The notes under the pieces: model-generated | What the model was told of the DNA's origin: nothing | Seen by the model: only the letters and a program-made list of their open reading frames with translations | Database searches by the model: none | NCBI RefSeq assembly: GCF_001983165.1 | Contig: NZ_MNPU01000001.1 | Coordinates: 62,001-126,000 of the forward strand | Direction: 5' to 3' | Length of the DNA: 64,000 nucleotides | DNA from: Pseudomonas gessardii | GTDB lineage: Bacteria; Pseudomonadota; Gammaproteobacteria; Pseudomonadales; Pseudomonadaceae | Part shown: piece after piece, positions 16,575 to 25,310 of the stretch | Position numbering within the stretch: position 1 is the stretch's first letter | How the letters are laid out: each line of letters begins with the position of its first letter | Program-made: the position numbers and the translations under genes

Positions 16575-17507
16575 ATGAGTGAGCTAGACCGTTACCTGAA
16601 CGCCGCCACCCGCGATAACACTCGCCGTAGCTATCGCGCCGCCATCGAGCACTTTGAAGTGATCTGGGGTGGTTTCCTGCCGGCCACCAGTGACAGCGTG
16701 GCGCGATACCTGGTGGCCTATGCCGGGGTGCTCGCGGTCAATACGCTGAAACTGCGGCTCTCGGCGCTGGCGCAATGGCACACCAGCCAGGGTTTTCCCG
16801 ATCCGACCAAGGCGCCGGTAGTGCGCAAGGTGCTCAAGGGCATCCGCGCCTTGCACCCGGCCCAGGAAAAACAGGCCGAACCCTTGCAGCTCCAGCATCT
16901 GGAGCAGGTGGTGGGCTGGCTTGAGCGCGAAGCCGAGCAGGCGCGGGCAGAGGGCGATCGACCGCGCTGGCTGCGTGCCAAGCGCGACACGGCCTTGATC
17001 TTGCTGGGCTTTTGGCGCGGCTTTCGCAGCGATGAGCTGTGCCGTTTGCAGATCGAGCATGTGCAGGCGGTGCCGGGCGCGGGCATTACCCTGTACCTGC
17101 CGCGCAGCAAGAGCGACCGCGAAAACCTCGGCCAGACCTACCAAACCCCGGCGCTGCTGCGCCTGTGCCCGGTGCAGGCTTACACCGAATGGCTGAGTGC
17201 TTCGGCCCTGGTGCGCGGCCCGCTGTTTCGCGGGATCGACCGCTGGGGCAACCTGGGCGAGGAGGGGTTGCATGCCAACAGCGTGATCCCGCTGCTGCGC
17301 CAGGCGCTGGAGCGGGCAGGCATTGCCGCCGAGCAGTACACCAGCCACTCCCTGCGCCGGGGCTTTGCCACCTGGGCCCATCGCAGCGGCTGGGATTTGA
17401 AGTCGTTGATGACGTATGTCGGCTGGAAGGACATGAAGTCCGCCATGCGCTATGTTGAAGCGACGCCCTTTCTTGGCATGACTCAGGCCCGCGACCCGCT
17501 GCTTTAG
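16575..17507 (+). CDS. Tyrosine site-specific recombinase / integrase
   Basis: 310 residues with the layout of XerC/D-like recombinases: N-terminal SAM-like core-binding domain (1-100) and C-terminal catalytic domain. The catalytic set is visible: Arg151 (GFRSDEL), a lysine in the beta-hairpin (RSKSD), His258 and Arg261 (HSLRRG), Trp284 (GW) and nucleophile Tyr293 (MRYVEA). It is intact, so probably active. No flanking attachment repeats, phage genes or excisionase are seen; the only partner is the divergent KfrA-like gene. It could be a domesticated recombinase acting on chromosomal or plasmid dimers. Confidence 0.88.
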   Translation: MSELDRYLNAATRDNTRRSYRAAIEHFEVIWGGFLPATSDSVARYLVAYAGVLAVNTLKLRLSALAQWHTSQGFPDPTKAPVVRKVLKGIRALHPAQEKQAEPLQLQHLEQVVGWLEREAEQARAEGDRPRWLRAKRDTALILLGFWRGFRSDELCRLQIEHVQAVPGAGITLYLPRSKSDRENLGQTYQTPALLRLCPVQAYTEWLSASALVRGPLFRGIDRWGNLGEEGLHANSVIPLLRQALERAGIAAEQYTSHSLRRGFATWAHRSGWDLKSLMTYVGWKDMKSAMRYVEATPFLGMTQARDPLL

Positions 17508-17534
17508 GATTTCTTCTATTAATACAGTCGGTTG

Positions 17535-17571
17535 ATAGCCAAAACCAATCGGCAGCATCAGGTTTGCCAAT
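17535..17571 (+). promoter_or_regulatory. OxyR-type binding site upstream of ahpC
   Basis: Four half-sites at the canonical spacing: ATAG (17535-17538) N7 CAAT (17546-17549) N7 ATCA (17557-17560) N7 CAAT (17568-17571). The OxyR consensus is ATAG-N7-CTAT-N7-ATAG-N7-CTAT. The spacing is exact though the half-sites diverge. It lies about 70 bases before the ahpC start, where an activator of this type would act. Confidence 0.6.
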
Positions 17572-17639
17572 GAGCCATCGACGATGAGACTGGGTAGGAT
17601 TCACCCATCAACTTACTAACCCCTGACGGAGAGTCAACG

Positions 17640-18203
17640 ATGCCTATCATCAACAGCCAAGTAAAACCGTTCAAAGCCACCGCTTACAAAAACGGCAACT
17701 TCGTAGACGTGTCGGACGCTGACCTGAAAGGCAAGTGGTCTGTCGTGTTCTTCTACCCAGCCGACTTCACTTTTGTTTGCCCTACCGAGCTGGAAGACCT
17801 GGCTGACAACTACGCCGAATTCCAGAAACTGGGCGTCGAGATCTACAGCGTTTCCACCGACACCCACTTTGCCCACGCGGCCTGGCACAACACCTCGCCA
17901 GCCATCGGCAAGATCCAGTACACCATGATCGGCGACCCAACCCTGACCATCTCCCGCAACTTCGACGTGCTGATCGAAGAAGCTGGCCTGGCAGACCGTG
18001 GCACCTTCGTGATCAACCCGGAAGGCCTGATCAAGATCGTTGAGCTGAACGATGGCGGCGTTGGCCGTGACGCTTCCGAGCTGCTGCGCAAAATCAAGGC
18101 GGCCCAGTACGTCGCTGCCCACCCGGGCGAAGTGTGCCCAGCCAAGTGGAAAGAAGGCGAGGCTACCCTGGCTCCGTCCCTGGACCTGGTCGGCAAGATC
18201 TAA
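17640..18203 (+). CDS. ahpC: Alkyl hydroperoxide reductase, peroxiredoxin subunit
   Basis: Typical 2-Cys peroxiredoxin that reduces H2O2 and organic hydroperoxides in the cytoplasm. 187 residues. The peroxidatic Cys47 sits in FTFVCPTE and the resolving Cys166 in EVCPAKW. The GGxG-like (NDGGVGRDA) and C-terminal features of robust AhpC enzymes are present. The reductant is AhpF, encoded 126 bases downstream beyond a hairpin terminator, so ahpC may be made in excess. An OxyR-like site lies upstream. Codon usage is strongly biased, as expected of an abundant protein. Confidence 0.97.
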   Translation: MPIINSQVKPFKATAYKNGNFVDVSDADLKGKWSVVFFYPADFTFVCPTELEDLADNYAEFQKLGVEIYSVSTDTHFAHAAWHNTSPAIGKIQYTMIGDPTLTISRNFDVLIEEAGLADRGTFVINPEGLIKIVELNDGGVGRDASELLRKIKAAQYVAAHPGEVCPAKWKEGEATLAPSLDLVGKI

Positions 18204-18261
18204 GCCTGTGAAGTATCAAGGGCGGATGACCGCACCTTAAGTAAGCCGCACCGCCCTCAAA

Positions 18262-18297
18262 AACGCCCGGGCGAGATTCGCTCGGGCGTTTTTTTTT
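18262..18297 (+). terminator. Rho-independent terminator between ahpC and ahpF
   Basis: AACGCCCGGGCGA (18262-18274) pairs with TCGCTCGGGCGTT (18278-18290) apart from one G-U pair, followed by a run of Ts. Partial termination would leave AhpC more abundant than AhpF. Confidence 0.88.
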
Positions 18298-18329
18298 ACC
18301 GAATTGATTTGAAATAGGAAATCGCCCGT

Positions 18330-19883
18330 ATGTTGGACGCCAATCTTAAAGCTCAGTTGAAGTCATACCTGGAACGGGTCACCCAGCCGATCGAGATCGT
18401 CGCCTCCCTCGACGACGGTGCGAAATCCCAGGAAATGCTTGCTCTTTTGCAGGACGTAACCAGCCTCTCCACGCTGATTACCCTGAAAACCGATGGCAAT
18501 GATGGGCGCAAGCCGTCGTTCTCCATCAACCGCCCGGGTGCTGATATCAGCCTGCGTTTTGCCGGCATCCCCATGGGGCATGAATTCACTTCGTTGGTGC
18601 TGGCCCTGCTGCAAGTCGGTGGCCACCCGTCGAAGGCCAGTGTCGAAGTGATTGAACAGATCCGTAGCCTTAAAGGTGAGTTCAGCTTCGAGACTTACTT
18701 CTCGCTGTCCTGCCAGAACTGTCCAGACGTGGTCCAGGCACTGAACCTGATGGCCGTGCTCAACCCGAACATCCGCCACGTTGCTATCGATGGCGCACTG
18801 TTCCAGGCTGAAGTCGACGAGCGCCAGGTCATGGCGGTGCCCAGCGTCTACCTCAACGGCGTGAACTTCGGCCAGGGCCGCATGGGCCTGGAAGAGATCC
18901 TCGCCAAGCTCGATACCAGCGGTATCGAAAAAGCCGCCGAGAAAATCAGCGCCAAGGACGCCTTCGATGTACTGGTTGTCGGGGGTGGCCCGGCCGGTTC
19001 GGCGGCTGCGATCTATGCCGCACGCAAAGGTATCCGCACCGGTGTGGCCGCCGAGCGTTTTGGTGGGCAAGTGCTGGACACCATGTCCATCGAGAACTTT
19101 ATCTCGGTACAGGAAACCGAAGGCCCGAAACTGGCCGGCGCCCTGGAAGCCCACGTGCGTCAGTACGACGTGGACATCATGAACCTGCAGCGCGCCAGCA
19201 GCCTGGTCCCGGCGAAAAATCCCGGCGAGCTGCACGAAATTCGCTTTGAAAGCGGTGCGACCCTCAAGTCCAAGACCGTGATCCTGGCCACCGGTGCGCG
19301 CTGGCGCGAAATGGGTGTGCCGGGCGAGCAGGAATACAAGGCCAAGGGCGTATGCTTCTGCCCGCACTGCGACGGCCCACTGTTCAAGGGCAAGCGAGTG
19401 GCGGTGATCGGCGGCGGTAACTCCGGCGTTGAAGCGGCCATCGACCTGGCCGGTATTGTCAGCCACGTGACCTTGCTGGAGTTCGACAGCAAGTTGCGCG
19501 CCGACGCGGTGTTGCAGCGCAAGCTCTACAGCCTGCCGAACGTTGACGTGATTACCAGTGCGTTGACCAGTGAAGTGAAAGGCGATGGCCAGAAAGTCAC
19601 CGGCCTGGCCTATAAGGACCGCGATACCGGCGAGTTCAAGACCATCGACCTGGAAGGTATCTTTGTGCAGATCGGTTTGCTGCCCAACACCGATTGGCTC
19701 AAAGGCACCGTGGAGCTGTCGCCCCGTGGCGAGATCATTGTCGATGCCCGTGGCGAGACATCACTGCCCGGCGTGTTTGCCGCCGGTGACGTAACCACGG
19801 TGCCGTACAAGCAGATTGTGATTGCGGTGGGCGAGGGCGCCAAGGCTTCCCTGAGTGCTTTTGATCACCTGATCCGGGCGTAA
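18330..19883 (+). CDS. ahpF: Alkyl hydroperoxide reductase, flavoprotein subunit
   Basis: NADH:peroxiredoxin oxidoreductase that recycles AhpC. 517 residues in the usual order: tandem thioredoxin-fold N-terminal domain with redox pair CQNC (128-131), FAD domain with VVGGGPAG (about 216-223), thioredoxin reductase-like active site CPHC (344-347), NADH-binding [11 protein letters not shown], and a C-terminal FAD motif ([11 protein letters not shown]). All redox cysteines are present. Separate from ahpC only by a terminator, it may be expressed by readthrough or from its own promoter. Confidence 0.96.
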   Translation: MLDANLKAQLKSYLERVTQPIEIVASLDDGAKSQEMLALLQDVTSLSTLITLKTDGNDGRKPSFSINRPGADISLRFAGIPMGHEFTSLVLALLQVGGHPSKASVEVIEQIRSLKGEFSFETYFSLSCQNCPDVVQALNLMAVLNPNIRHVAIDGALFQAEVDERQVMAVPSVYLNGVNFGQGRMGLEEILAKLDTSGIEKAAEKISAKDAFDVLVVGGGPAGSAAAIYAARKGIRTGVAAERFGGQVLDTMSIENFISVQETEGPKLAGALEAHVRQYDVDIMNLQRASSLVPAKNPGELHEIRFESGATLKSKTVILATGARWREMGVPGEQEYKAKGVCFCPHCDGPLFKGKRVAVIGGGNSGVEAAIDLAGIVSHVTLLEFDSKLRADAVLQRKLYSLPNVDVITSALTSEVKGDGQKVTGLAYKDRDTGEFKTIDLEGIFVQIGLLPNTDWLKGTVELSPRGEIIVDARGETSLPGVFAAGDVTTVPYKQIVIAVGEGAKASLSAFDHLIRA

Positions 19884-19897
19884 GGCCCGATGCTGAT

Positions 19898-19944
19898 CAT
19901 TCCCACGCTCTGCGTGGGAATGCCTCCCATGACGCTGCGCGTCA
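19898..19944. repeat. Double-hairpin palindromic repeat between ahpF and gloA
   Basis: CATTCCCACGC-TCT-GCGTGGGAATG (19898-19922) is followed by TGACGC-TGC-GCGTCA (19930-19944). Paired short palindromes of this form are dispersed repeats in Pseudomonas genomes. It lies between convergent genes and may also serve as their terminator. Confidence 0.7.
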
Positions 19945-19954
19945 CCCGGCCCGC

Positions 19955-20476
19955 TTACAGCGGCGCTGGCTGGATGATCTCGACCCAGTACGCATCCGGG
20001 TCCTTGATAAACGCCAGGCTTTTCATGCGCCCATCCGTCAGGCGCTTCTGGAAATCACAGCCCAACGCTTCAAACCGCTCGCAGGCCGCGACGATATCCG
20101 GCACCGAAATGCAGATATGGCCAAAACCGCGCGGGTCGGTGTTGCCATTGTGGTAGGCGAAGTCGGCATCGTTTTCGCTGCCGTGGTTATGGGTCAGTTC
20201 CAGGATGCCGGGGATCGACTTCATCCATTGGGTGCGTTCGGCGGCATCGGCCGGAATTTGCGCCTTGTCGACCAAGGCGAGGAAGTACAGGCTGAATTCG
20301 GCTTCCGGGAAGTCGCGTTTCTCAACCAGGGAAAACCCCAGGACGCGGGTGTAGAAGTCCAGGGACTTGGTGATGTCCTTGACCCGCAGCATGGTGTGGT
20401 TGAACACGAAGTTCGCCGTGGCGGTGTCGGGTTGGGCGGTGACGCCCGGGAAGTTGTTCAATTCGTGCAGGCTCAT
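19955..20476 (-). CDS. gloA: Lactoylglutathione lyase (glyoxalase I)
   Basis: Isomerises the methylglyoxal-glutathione hemithioacetal to S-lactoylglutathione. 173 residues with the VOC fold: FNHTMLRVKDITKSLDFYTRVLGF at the N-terminus, LELTHNHG with a metal-ligand glutamate and substrate region, GHICISVPD, and the second metal glutamate in YWVEIIQP. The length (173 rather than about 130) matches the longer, zinc-type, eukaryote-like GloA class known in pseudomonads. The frame opens upstream, but GGAGG directly before ATG 20476 decides the start. Confidence 0.92.
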   Translation of the reverse strand: MSLHELNNFPGVTAQPDTATANFVFNHTMLRVKDITKSLDFYTRVLGFSLVEKRDFPEAEFSLYFLALVDKAQIPADAAERTQWMKSIPGILELTHNHGSENDADFAYHNGNTDPRGFGHICISVPDIVAACERFEALGCDFQKRLTDGRMKSLAFIKDPDAYWVEIIQPAPL

Positions 20477-20675
20477 GGGCCCTCCAGAAAAAATGGGGCA
20501 GGCGCCGCTCGTGACTTGAGCGGTCCCTTTGGCTTGCGGCTGGCAGGTATCCGTACAGCCGGGCCATGATACGCAAGCCGCGCAGGCCGCGCCAAATGAA
20601 AAACTCACACGGGCCTTGCGAGCATCCTGTGCCCAGGCTCAAACTTTGCGGCTTGAACTTCGAGTGTTTTTCGCA

Positions 20676-21212
20676 ATGAGCCGATCGAACAAAGCGTTGT
20701 TGAGCACCTTGTGCCTGATCTTGGGCAGCACTGCTGTTTGGGCGGCAGACCCCGAAATTCATTGGCCCAGCGGCTGGCAGGTGGAGGAAGTGGTGCCGGA
20801 TGCCGATGCACCGGCCACGCCGTCGCCGGTCTCTCGCCAGCGTGCGATAAAGAACGATGAAAACGGCGAGACGCTAATGGTCATGGAGCTGACGGGGACA
20901 CCGATCGAACCTGGGCATGTGGTCAATCTGCAAGGTGTGCTGCTGGAGATGCGCAAGTCCATCCAGAAGGACTTTGCCCGCAGTGGTTATCAAAGTGTCT
21001 GCAACAAGATGCACTCGACCACCTTAAGTCGTCTTGAGGCGCTGGAAACTACCTGTGTCGTTACCGAGAACGGCCGGCATGTGCTTTCGCAAACACTGGT
21101 GGGTGCTGTTGATGTGAATAAGGCCTATGTTTTTTCATACGCCGGACAAGCTGATGCTTATGAGTCGAGCAAGGAAGAAGTCCGCGCGGTACGCGCAAGC
21201 TTGAAACTTTGA
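20676..21212 (+). CDS. Exported hypothetical protein (178 aa), DUF4946-like
   Basis: A signal peptide (MSRSNKALLSTLCLILGSTAVWA) precedes a soluble domain starting DPEIHWPSGWQVEEV. Cysteines in SVCNKM and TTCVVTENG could form a disulfide. The PSGWQV start and overall length resemble the DUF4946 proteins of pseudomonads; this is a by-eye match and the family has no known role. The frame is open to 20529, but the signal peptide places the start at ATG 20676. It probably acts in the periplasm. Confidence 0.65.
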   Translation: MSRSNKALLSTLCLILGSTAVWAADPEIHWPSGWQVEEVVPDADAPATPSPVSRQRAIKNDENGETLMVMELTGTPIEPGHVVNLQGVLLEMRKSIQKDFARSGYQSVCNKMHSTTLSRLEALETTCVVTENGRHVLSQTLVGAVDVNKAYVFSYAGQADAYESSKEEVRAVRASLKL

Positions 21213-21371
21213 TGAGCAAAGGCTAGATGCCTGGCTTGGCTGCGTGATGAACAGTGCATAACTATAAGGCATTGGCACTCAGTGCCCGGTGGTCAAATGT
21301 GTGCCCAGTGGAATGTATTGCAAAGTTCACTTTCGCGAGCGCCGGGGTTTCAAACCCAGGCACCAAAACAA

Positions 21372-21399
21372 AAAAAGCCCCGCGTCTGCGGGGTTTTTT
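21372..21399 (-). terminator. Bidirectional terminator after the MvaU-like gene
   Basis: AAAAAGCCCCGC (21372-21383), GTCT loop, GCGGGGTTTTTT (21388-21399). A/T runs on both sides allow termination in both directions; it follows the minus-strand silencer gene by 15 bases. Confidence 0.88.
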
Positions 21400-21414
21400 A
21401 TTAGTGCGCTGGTA

Positions 21415-21780
21415 TTAGCCGCGAAGCCAGGAATCTACAGTGGCTGCGCCATACTGTTCTTTCCAGGCCTTCAAGCCGCGGTGGTTACCGCCCTTGGTTT
21501 CAATCAGTTCACCGGTGTGCGGGTTGTGATACACCTTGACTACGCGGGCACGGCGGGTTTTGGGGGCGGGCGCTACCTGGATCCCCGATTTGCCTGGGTT
21601 TGGATCAAGGATGGAAATGATGTCGCGCAGGCTCTTACCGTAGGTTTTCATCAGGCCTTGAAGTTTTTCTTCAAATTCGATTTCTTTCTTCAGGCCAGCG
21701 TCGTTCTTCAGGGATTCCAGCTGGGCGAGCTGTTCTTGAAGGGCTTTTTCTGCTGCACGAAATTCGGCGAGTCTGGACAA
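21415..21780 (-). CDS. MvaT/MvaU-family H-NS-like xenogeneic silencer, TTG start
   Basis: 121 residues beginning MSRLAEFRAAEKALQEQ. The N-terminal half (1-60) is the coiled-coil oligomerisation region ending in the conserved SLRDIISILDP. After a short linker (NPGKSGIQVAPAPKTRRAR), the C-terminal DNA-binding domain has VKVYHNPHTGELIETKGGNHRGLKAWKEQYG, with the AT-hook-like K/R-G-G-N-H loop. It silences AT-rich DNA by coating it. The frame is open upstream, but homology and a GGAG eight bases before TTG 21778-21780 fix the unusual start. In P. aeruginosa MvaT represses cupA fimbriae; a cupA-like operon lies 2 kb away. Confidence 0.9.
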   Translation of the reverse strand: MSRLAEFRAAEKALQEQLAQLESLKNDAGLKKEIEFEEKLQGLMKTYGKSLRDIISILDPNPGKSGIQVAPAPKTRRARVVKVYHNPHTGELIETKGGNHRGLKAWKEQYGAATVDSWLRG

Positions 21781-21978
21781 AATATTTACTCCAATAGTGT
21801 ATTTGGCTGATACCAACTGCAAACAAAGCTATAAGCCAAGAGCCTCAGCGTGACTCGGTAAAAGTGGCTCTCCTGCCGATTCAGCGCAGGCAGGAAAAAT
21901 TGTAGTAGTTAATGAGCCACGAGTAAATCATGTCTTTTGTATAAATAACAATATTTCATTGTGGCGCTAGATGGCCAT

Positions 21979-23520
21979 TCAATGGCTGTGAAAAGATTTA
22001 ATGAACGCGTCAAAAGGCTGCGGGCGACCAAACAGGTAGCCCTGCAAAAAGTCCACGCCTTGCGCCGCCAGATAATCGCGCTGTTCTTGTGTTTCCACGC
22101 CCTCTGCGACGATGCCCAAGTCAAGCTTGGCTGACAGTTCAATGATGCTGTCGAGTATATGCCGCGATAATGCATCGACCCCGATCATCGCGACAAAGCT
22201 TTGATCAATCTTCAAGTAGTCAACGTTGAAGTTGCGCAAATAAGCCAGGCTGGAGTGGCCGGTGCCGAAGTCATCAATGGCAATCAGCACCCCCAGTTCG
22301 TGCAGGGCCTGAAAGAGCTGGCGGGCCACGTCGGTGGGTTCGATCAATTCGCGTTCGGTCAGCTCCAGGGTCAACAGGACCTGGCCCGGGGTGAAGGCGG
22401 CAAGGAATTCGCGGCAGTCTTGTACCAGCGCCAAGTCCTGGCAATGCCTGGCCGTGATGTTGATGCCCACGTGAAAGTTACCGCCAAGGCGCCCGGCATG
22501 GGGGGCCAGTTGGGTGGCCGTCTGGCGCATCAAGGCCCGGGTCATTGGCACGATCAGGCCGCAGTGCTCGGCCAGGGGGATAAACAGATCCGGGCGTACC
22601 AGGCCCTCCTTCGGGTGGTTCCAGCGCATCAAAACTTCACAGCCGGCCCATTGCAGGCTGTCGCCGCGTACCACCGGTTGGTAGTACGGCACAAACTCGT
22701 TGGCATCCAGCGCCCGTTGCAGTTCATGGGTGGGCGCCGACGAGCGCTTTTGCAACCAGTGCGTCAACACCCCTGCCAATACGCCGAAAAACACCACCAG
22801 GCTGAACAGCGCCGGGTAGCGCGCTTCCATATAGCGCCAGACTTCACCCTCGGGCATGCCGGCTTCCACGCTGTAGGCATAGCGCTGGGAGGCGAGGTGC
22901 TGGTGGGCTACGGCAAACACCGGGGTGGCACTCTGTTGGACCTTCCCATCGCTGCCCAGCCAGTTGGGGCCGACCTGCAACACCAGGTCGGCGTAACGGC
23001 TGATCAGGCGCAGGGCGTTGGTCAGGTGGTAGCCGTCAATCGAAGCAAACGCGGCCTTGTCACCCTCAACGAGGCGATACACCAGCAGGGCGGTATCGGG
23101 GGTGACGGGGTTGCCATTCATCAACCACAGGCGACCGTTGACATAGTCGTCAGGGTTGACCGGTGACACGTAGGTGCTGCCGAACAGCGAGCTGCAATAA
23201 ATGGTTTTTTTCCACGACAAGGTGGTCGCGCGGACAAAGGGCCGGCGGGTGACCTGCTCGCGCAGCGCCAGTTGCGCGGTGCTGTCGCAGTCCTTGCCCG
23301 CCAGGGGGAGCAGCGCCTGGGCGGCGAGGGCGGTGTTGTCGAGCATCAGGTCAAACTGGCGCACGGCCTCGACGGCCGTCTGCGCGGTGCTTTGTTCCAG
23401 GGTCCGTTCGGCCTGCAGGTGGAGGATGAGCACCCCGAGCAAAATCGGCAACAGCCCGCACAGTGTGGTGATCAAGTTGCGGGCGACGCGTTTTCGCGGG
23501 CCTTTGAGGGTCAGTGGCAT
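21979..23520 (-). CDS. CSS-motif EAL-domain cyclic-di-GMP phosphodiesterase
   Basis: 513 residues: transmembrane helix (about 16-34), periplasmic CSS-motif sensor domain (35-236, with Cys-Ser-Ser at 109-111 and Cys78 as possible disulfide partner), second transmembrane helix (about 237-256), and a cytoplasmic EAL domain. Catalytic landmarks are EVLMRW (295-300, the E-V-L variant of EAL), NITARH, ELTERE, DDFGTG (416-421) and VAEGVE (471-476). CSS-EAL proteins are controlled by periplasmic redox state through the Dsb system. It is divergent from the cupA-like operon; in P. aeruginosa an EAL protein also adjoins cupA. ATG 23520 is preferred to an upstream TTG. Confidence 0.9.
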   Translation of the reverse strand: MPLTLKGPRKRVARNLITTLCGLLPILLGVLILHLQAERTLEQSTAQTAVEAVRQFDLMLDNTALAAQALLPLAGKDCDSTAQLALREQVTRRPFVRATTLSWKKTIYCSSLFGSTYVSPVNPDDYVNGRLWLMNGNPVTPDTALLVYRLVEGDKAAFASIDGYHLTNALRLISRYADLVLQVGPNWLGSDGKVQQSATPVFAVAHQHLASQRYAYSVEAGMPEGEVWRYMEARYPALFSLVVFFGVLAGVLTHWLQKRSSAPTHELQRALDANEFVPYYQPVVRGDSLQWAGCEVLMRWNHPKEGLVRPDLFIPLAEHCGLIVPMTRALMRQTATQLAPHAGRLGGNFHVGINITARHCQDLALVQDCREFLAAFTPGQVLLTLELTERELIEPTDVARQLFQALHELGVLIAIDDFGTGHSSLAYLRNFNVDYLKIDQSFVAMIGVDALSRHILDSIIELSAKLDLGIVAEGVETQEQRDYLAAQGVDFLQGYLFGRPQPFDAFIKSFHSH

Positions 23521-23916
23521 GTGCGCAGCCTGTAGCGGAATAAGGGAGGCGCCTGGCAACGATTACAGGCGATGCGTCGGATATCAGCATGATAGTTGGC
23601 CTATGGGAAATAAGCCTGTTTCGGTGGGCTGACCTAGCCACTTAGCTAGTTGTGGATGTTTTTTAACCTTGCCAAACTTTGCAACATATTTTGACGATTA
23701 AAAGCCGCCTGGTCCATTGCGTTATTGTCTGGATTGATGGCAGCCCTAATAAGAGTATCAGCGGTCCTGTGCCCGGAACCGTTCGCCGCCTCGGGAAGAG
23801 GCGACGATTCAAGACCTGAAAACTTTTTGAATCAGCAAGCCCGAATCCTGCGGGTGGGCTTGTTCCTGCCTGTCATTTGGATGGGCATCTACTTAACACT
23901 TAGGAAAACCTGTGTC
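23521..23916 (+). promoter_or_regulatory. Leader of the cupA-like operon with three consecutive stem-loops
   Basis: 396 gene-free bases between divergent genes. Three inverted repeats follow each other within 76 bases: CGCCTC/GAGGCG (23787-23803), GATTCAA/TTGAATC (23806-23833, perfect) and CAAGCCC/GGGCTTG (23836-23862, perfect). They are separated by only two bases each, about 55 bases before the pilin start. This looks like a structured 5' untranslated region or a small RNA. No promoter hexamers were assigned with confidence. Confidence 0.5.
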
Positions 23917-24480
23917 ATGAAAAGCAATTTATTGATGAGTGTCCTGTTGCTTGCTAGCGGTTTTATCGCCCCCCTGGCTATTGCGGCAGATGGCACCATC
24001 ACCCTGACCGGTGAAATCACCGGCACTACCTGCACGATCAGCGGTGGAACCGGCGGTGTCGCAGGTTCCGGTGCGAACTTCCCGGTGGTCCTGGACAAGG
24101 TGCAAGCCAGCGCCCTGGCGAGCGACGGTGCAACCGCCAGCTCGAAACCTTTCTTCATCTATGTGGGCGGTGGTGCCAGTTGCGCGGATGCGACCAAGGT
24201 CGCGGTGTTGTATGAAAGCACCAGCCCAGCCATCAACCCCGCGACGGGCAATTTGCGGAACACGGCGTCGAAAACCGCCGCCGCCAAAGTGGAAGTGCAG
24301 ATTATCGACGGCGCCACCCTCAAGCCGCTGGATTTGCGCACGGGGCATGCGTCGACCACGGCCACCGTCACCGCAGGCCTGGCGACATTGCCCTTTGCCG
24401 CACGGTATGTAGCCACGGGCGGCGCGGCGGGGGTCGGGCTGGTCAGTACGGCGGTGCAGTACTCAGTGGTTTTCCCCTGA
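23917..24480 (+). CDS. cupA1: CupA1-like fimbrial major subunit
   Basis: 187 residues with a clean signal peptide (MKSNLLMSVLLLASGFIAPLAIA). The mature pilin has its first cysteine in GTTCTISGG, the second in GGASCADAT, a glycine/alanine-rich body and an alternating C-terminal strand VQYSVVFP. The operon order pilin, chaperone, usher, adhesin, chaperone plus the adjacent EAL gene matches the P. aeruginosa cupA cluster. The frame opens 64 codons upstream, but the signal peptide and the leader structures argue for ATG 23917. Confidence 0.8.
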   Translation: MKSNLLMSVLLLASGFIAPLAIAADGTITLTGEITGTTCTISGGTGGVAGSGANFPVVLDKVQASALASDGATASSKPFFIYVGGGASCADATKVAVLYESTSPAINPATGNLRNTASKTAAAKVEVQIIDGATLKPLDLRTGHASTTATVTAGLATLPFAARYVATGGAAGVGLVSTAVQYSVVFP

Positions 24481-24527
24481 GCGCGTACCACACCCACGTT
24501 CAGTCCTGACCCGTGAGGGTGCCGACC

Positions 24528-25292
24528 ATGCCTAGTTTGCCGCTGCGTCTTCAGGTTGCGCTCTGCCTGTGCCTGGCCGTCGGGCAGGTGCAGGCGGGGG
24601 TGGTCATCAGCGGCACACGCCAGGTCTACCCGCAGCCGCGCCGGGAAATCACCGTGCAGGTCACCAACGATGACCGGCAAGCCGCACGCCTGGTCCAGGT
24701 CTGGATGGATGATGGTGATACCCGGCTGGCAGCCGAACACAGCGATGTGCCGTTCAGTATCAGCCCGCCGGTGTTCCGCCTGGATCCGGGCAAGAGCCAG
24801 GCCATACGCCTGGCCTACACCCAGCAGCCGCTGCCCGCCGACAAGGAGTCGCTGTTTTGGCTGAATGTGCTGGAGGTGCCGCCCGAAGGCCAGAAGCCAG
24901 GCGTGACCACCGCCGAAGACAGCCAGAACCGCTTGCGTTTTGCCTTTCGCATTCGCACCAAGGTGTTTTTCCGGCCCCATGGCTTGGCGGGCAATCCCCA
25001 GGACGCGCCGGGTCAACTGACCTGGACCTTGCGTACCGGTAAACAGGCGGTGCTGCGGGTATTCAATCCGTCGCCTTTCCATGTGACGTTTCATGAAGTG
25101 GCATTGGCCATGGGGCCCCAGGCGGAAGCCGCACGGATCCTGACCGACCAGCAAGGCATGGTTGCACCCTACGCCAGCCTGGATCTGGCCTTGCCGCCAT
25201 TGATGCAGACGGTGCCTGAGGATGCCCAGGTGCAGTTCCAGTACATCGACGATTTCGGTGGTTTCTCGGCACCCCAACGGGCACCTCTCTAG
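24528..25292 (+). CDS. cupA2: CupA2-like periplasmic fimbrial chaperone
   Basis: 254 residues: signal peptide ending at VQA, then the PapD-like double Ig fold. GVVISGTRQVYPQPRREITVQVTN forms the first strands, and the family signature appears as FWLNVLEVPP with LRFAFRIRTKVFFRP after it, carrying the subunit-capping G1 strand. Start ATG 24528 has GAGGG eight bases upstream; a GTG at 24513 has no ribosome-binding site. It lies 47 bases after the pilin and 18 before the usher. It is one of two chaperones in the operon; this one probably serves the pilin. Confidence 0.88.
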   Translation: MPSLPLRLQVALCLCLAVGQVQAGVVISGTRQVYPQPRREITVQVTNDDRQAARLVQVWMDDGDTRLAAEHSDVPFSISPPVFRLDPGKSQAIRLAYTQQPLPADKESLFWLNVLEVPPEGQKPGVTTAEDSQNRLRFAFRIRTKVFFRPHGLAGNPQDAPGQLTWTLRTGKQAVLRVFNPSPFHVTFHEVALAMGPQAEAARILTDQQGMVAPYASLDLALPPLMQTVPEDAQVQFQYIDDFGGFSAPQRAPL

Positions 25293-25310
25293 CGATACGA
25301 AACCTGACTT

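Noticed and set aside
21282..21365. tRNA-like stretch (GTGCC... ending ...GGCACCA, about 84 bases)
   Set aside because: Ends resemble an acceptor stem plus CCA, but no consistent seven-base acceptor pairing with the discriminator, no T-loop GTTCGA and no anticodon arm can be drawn.
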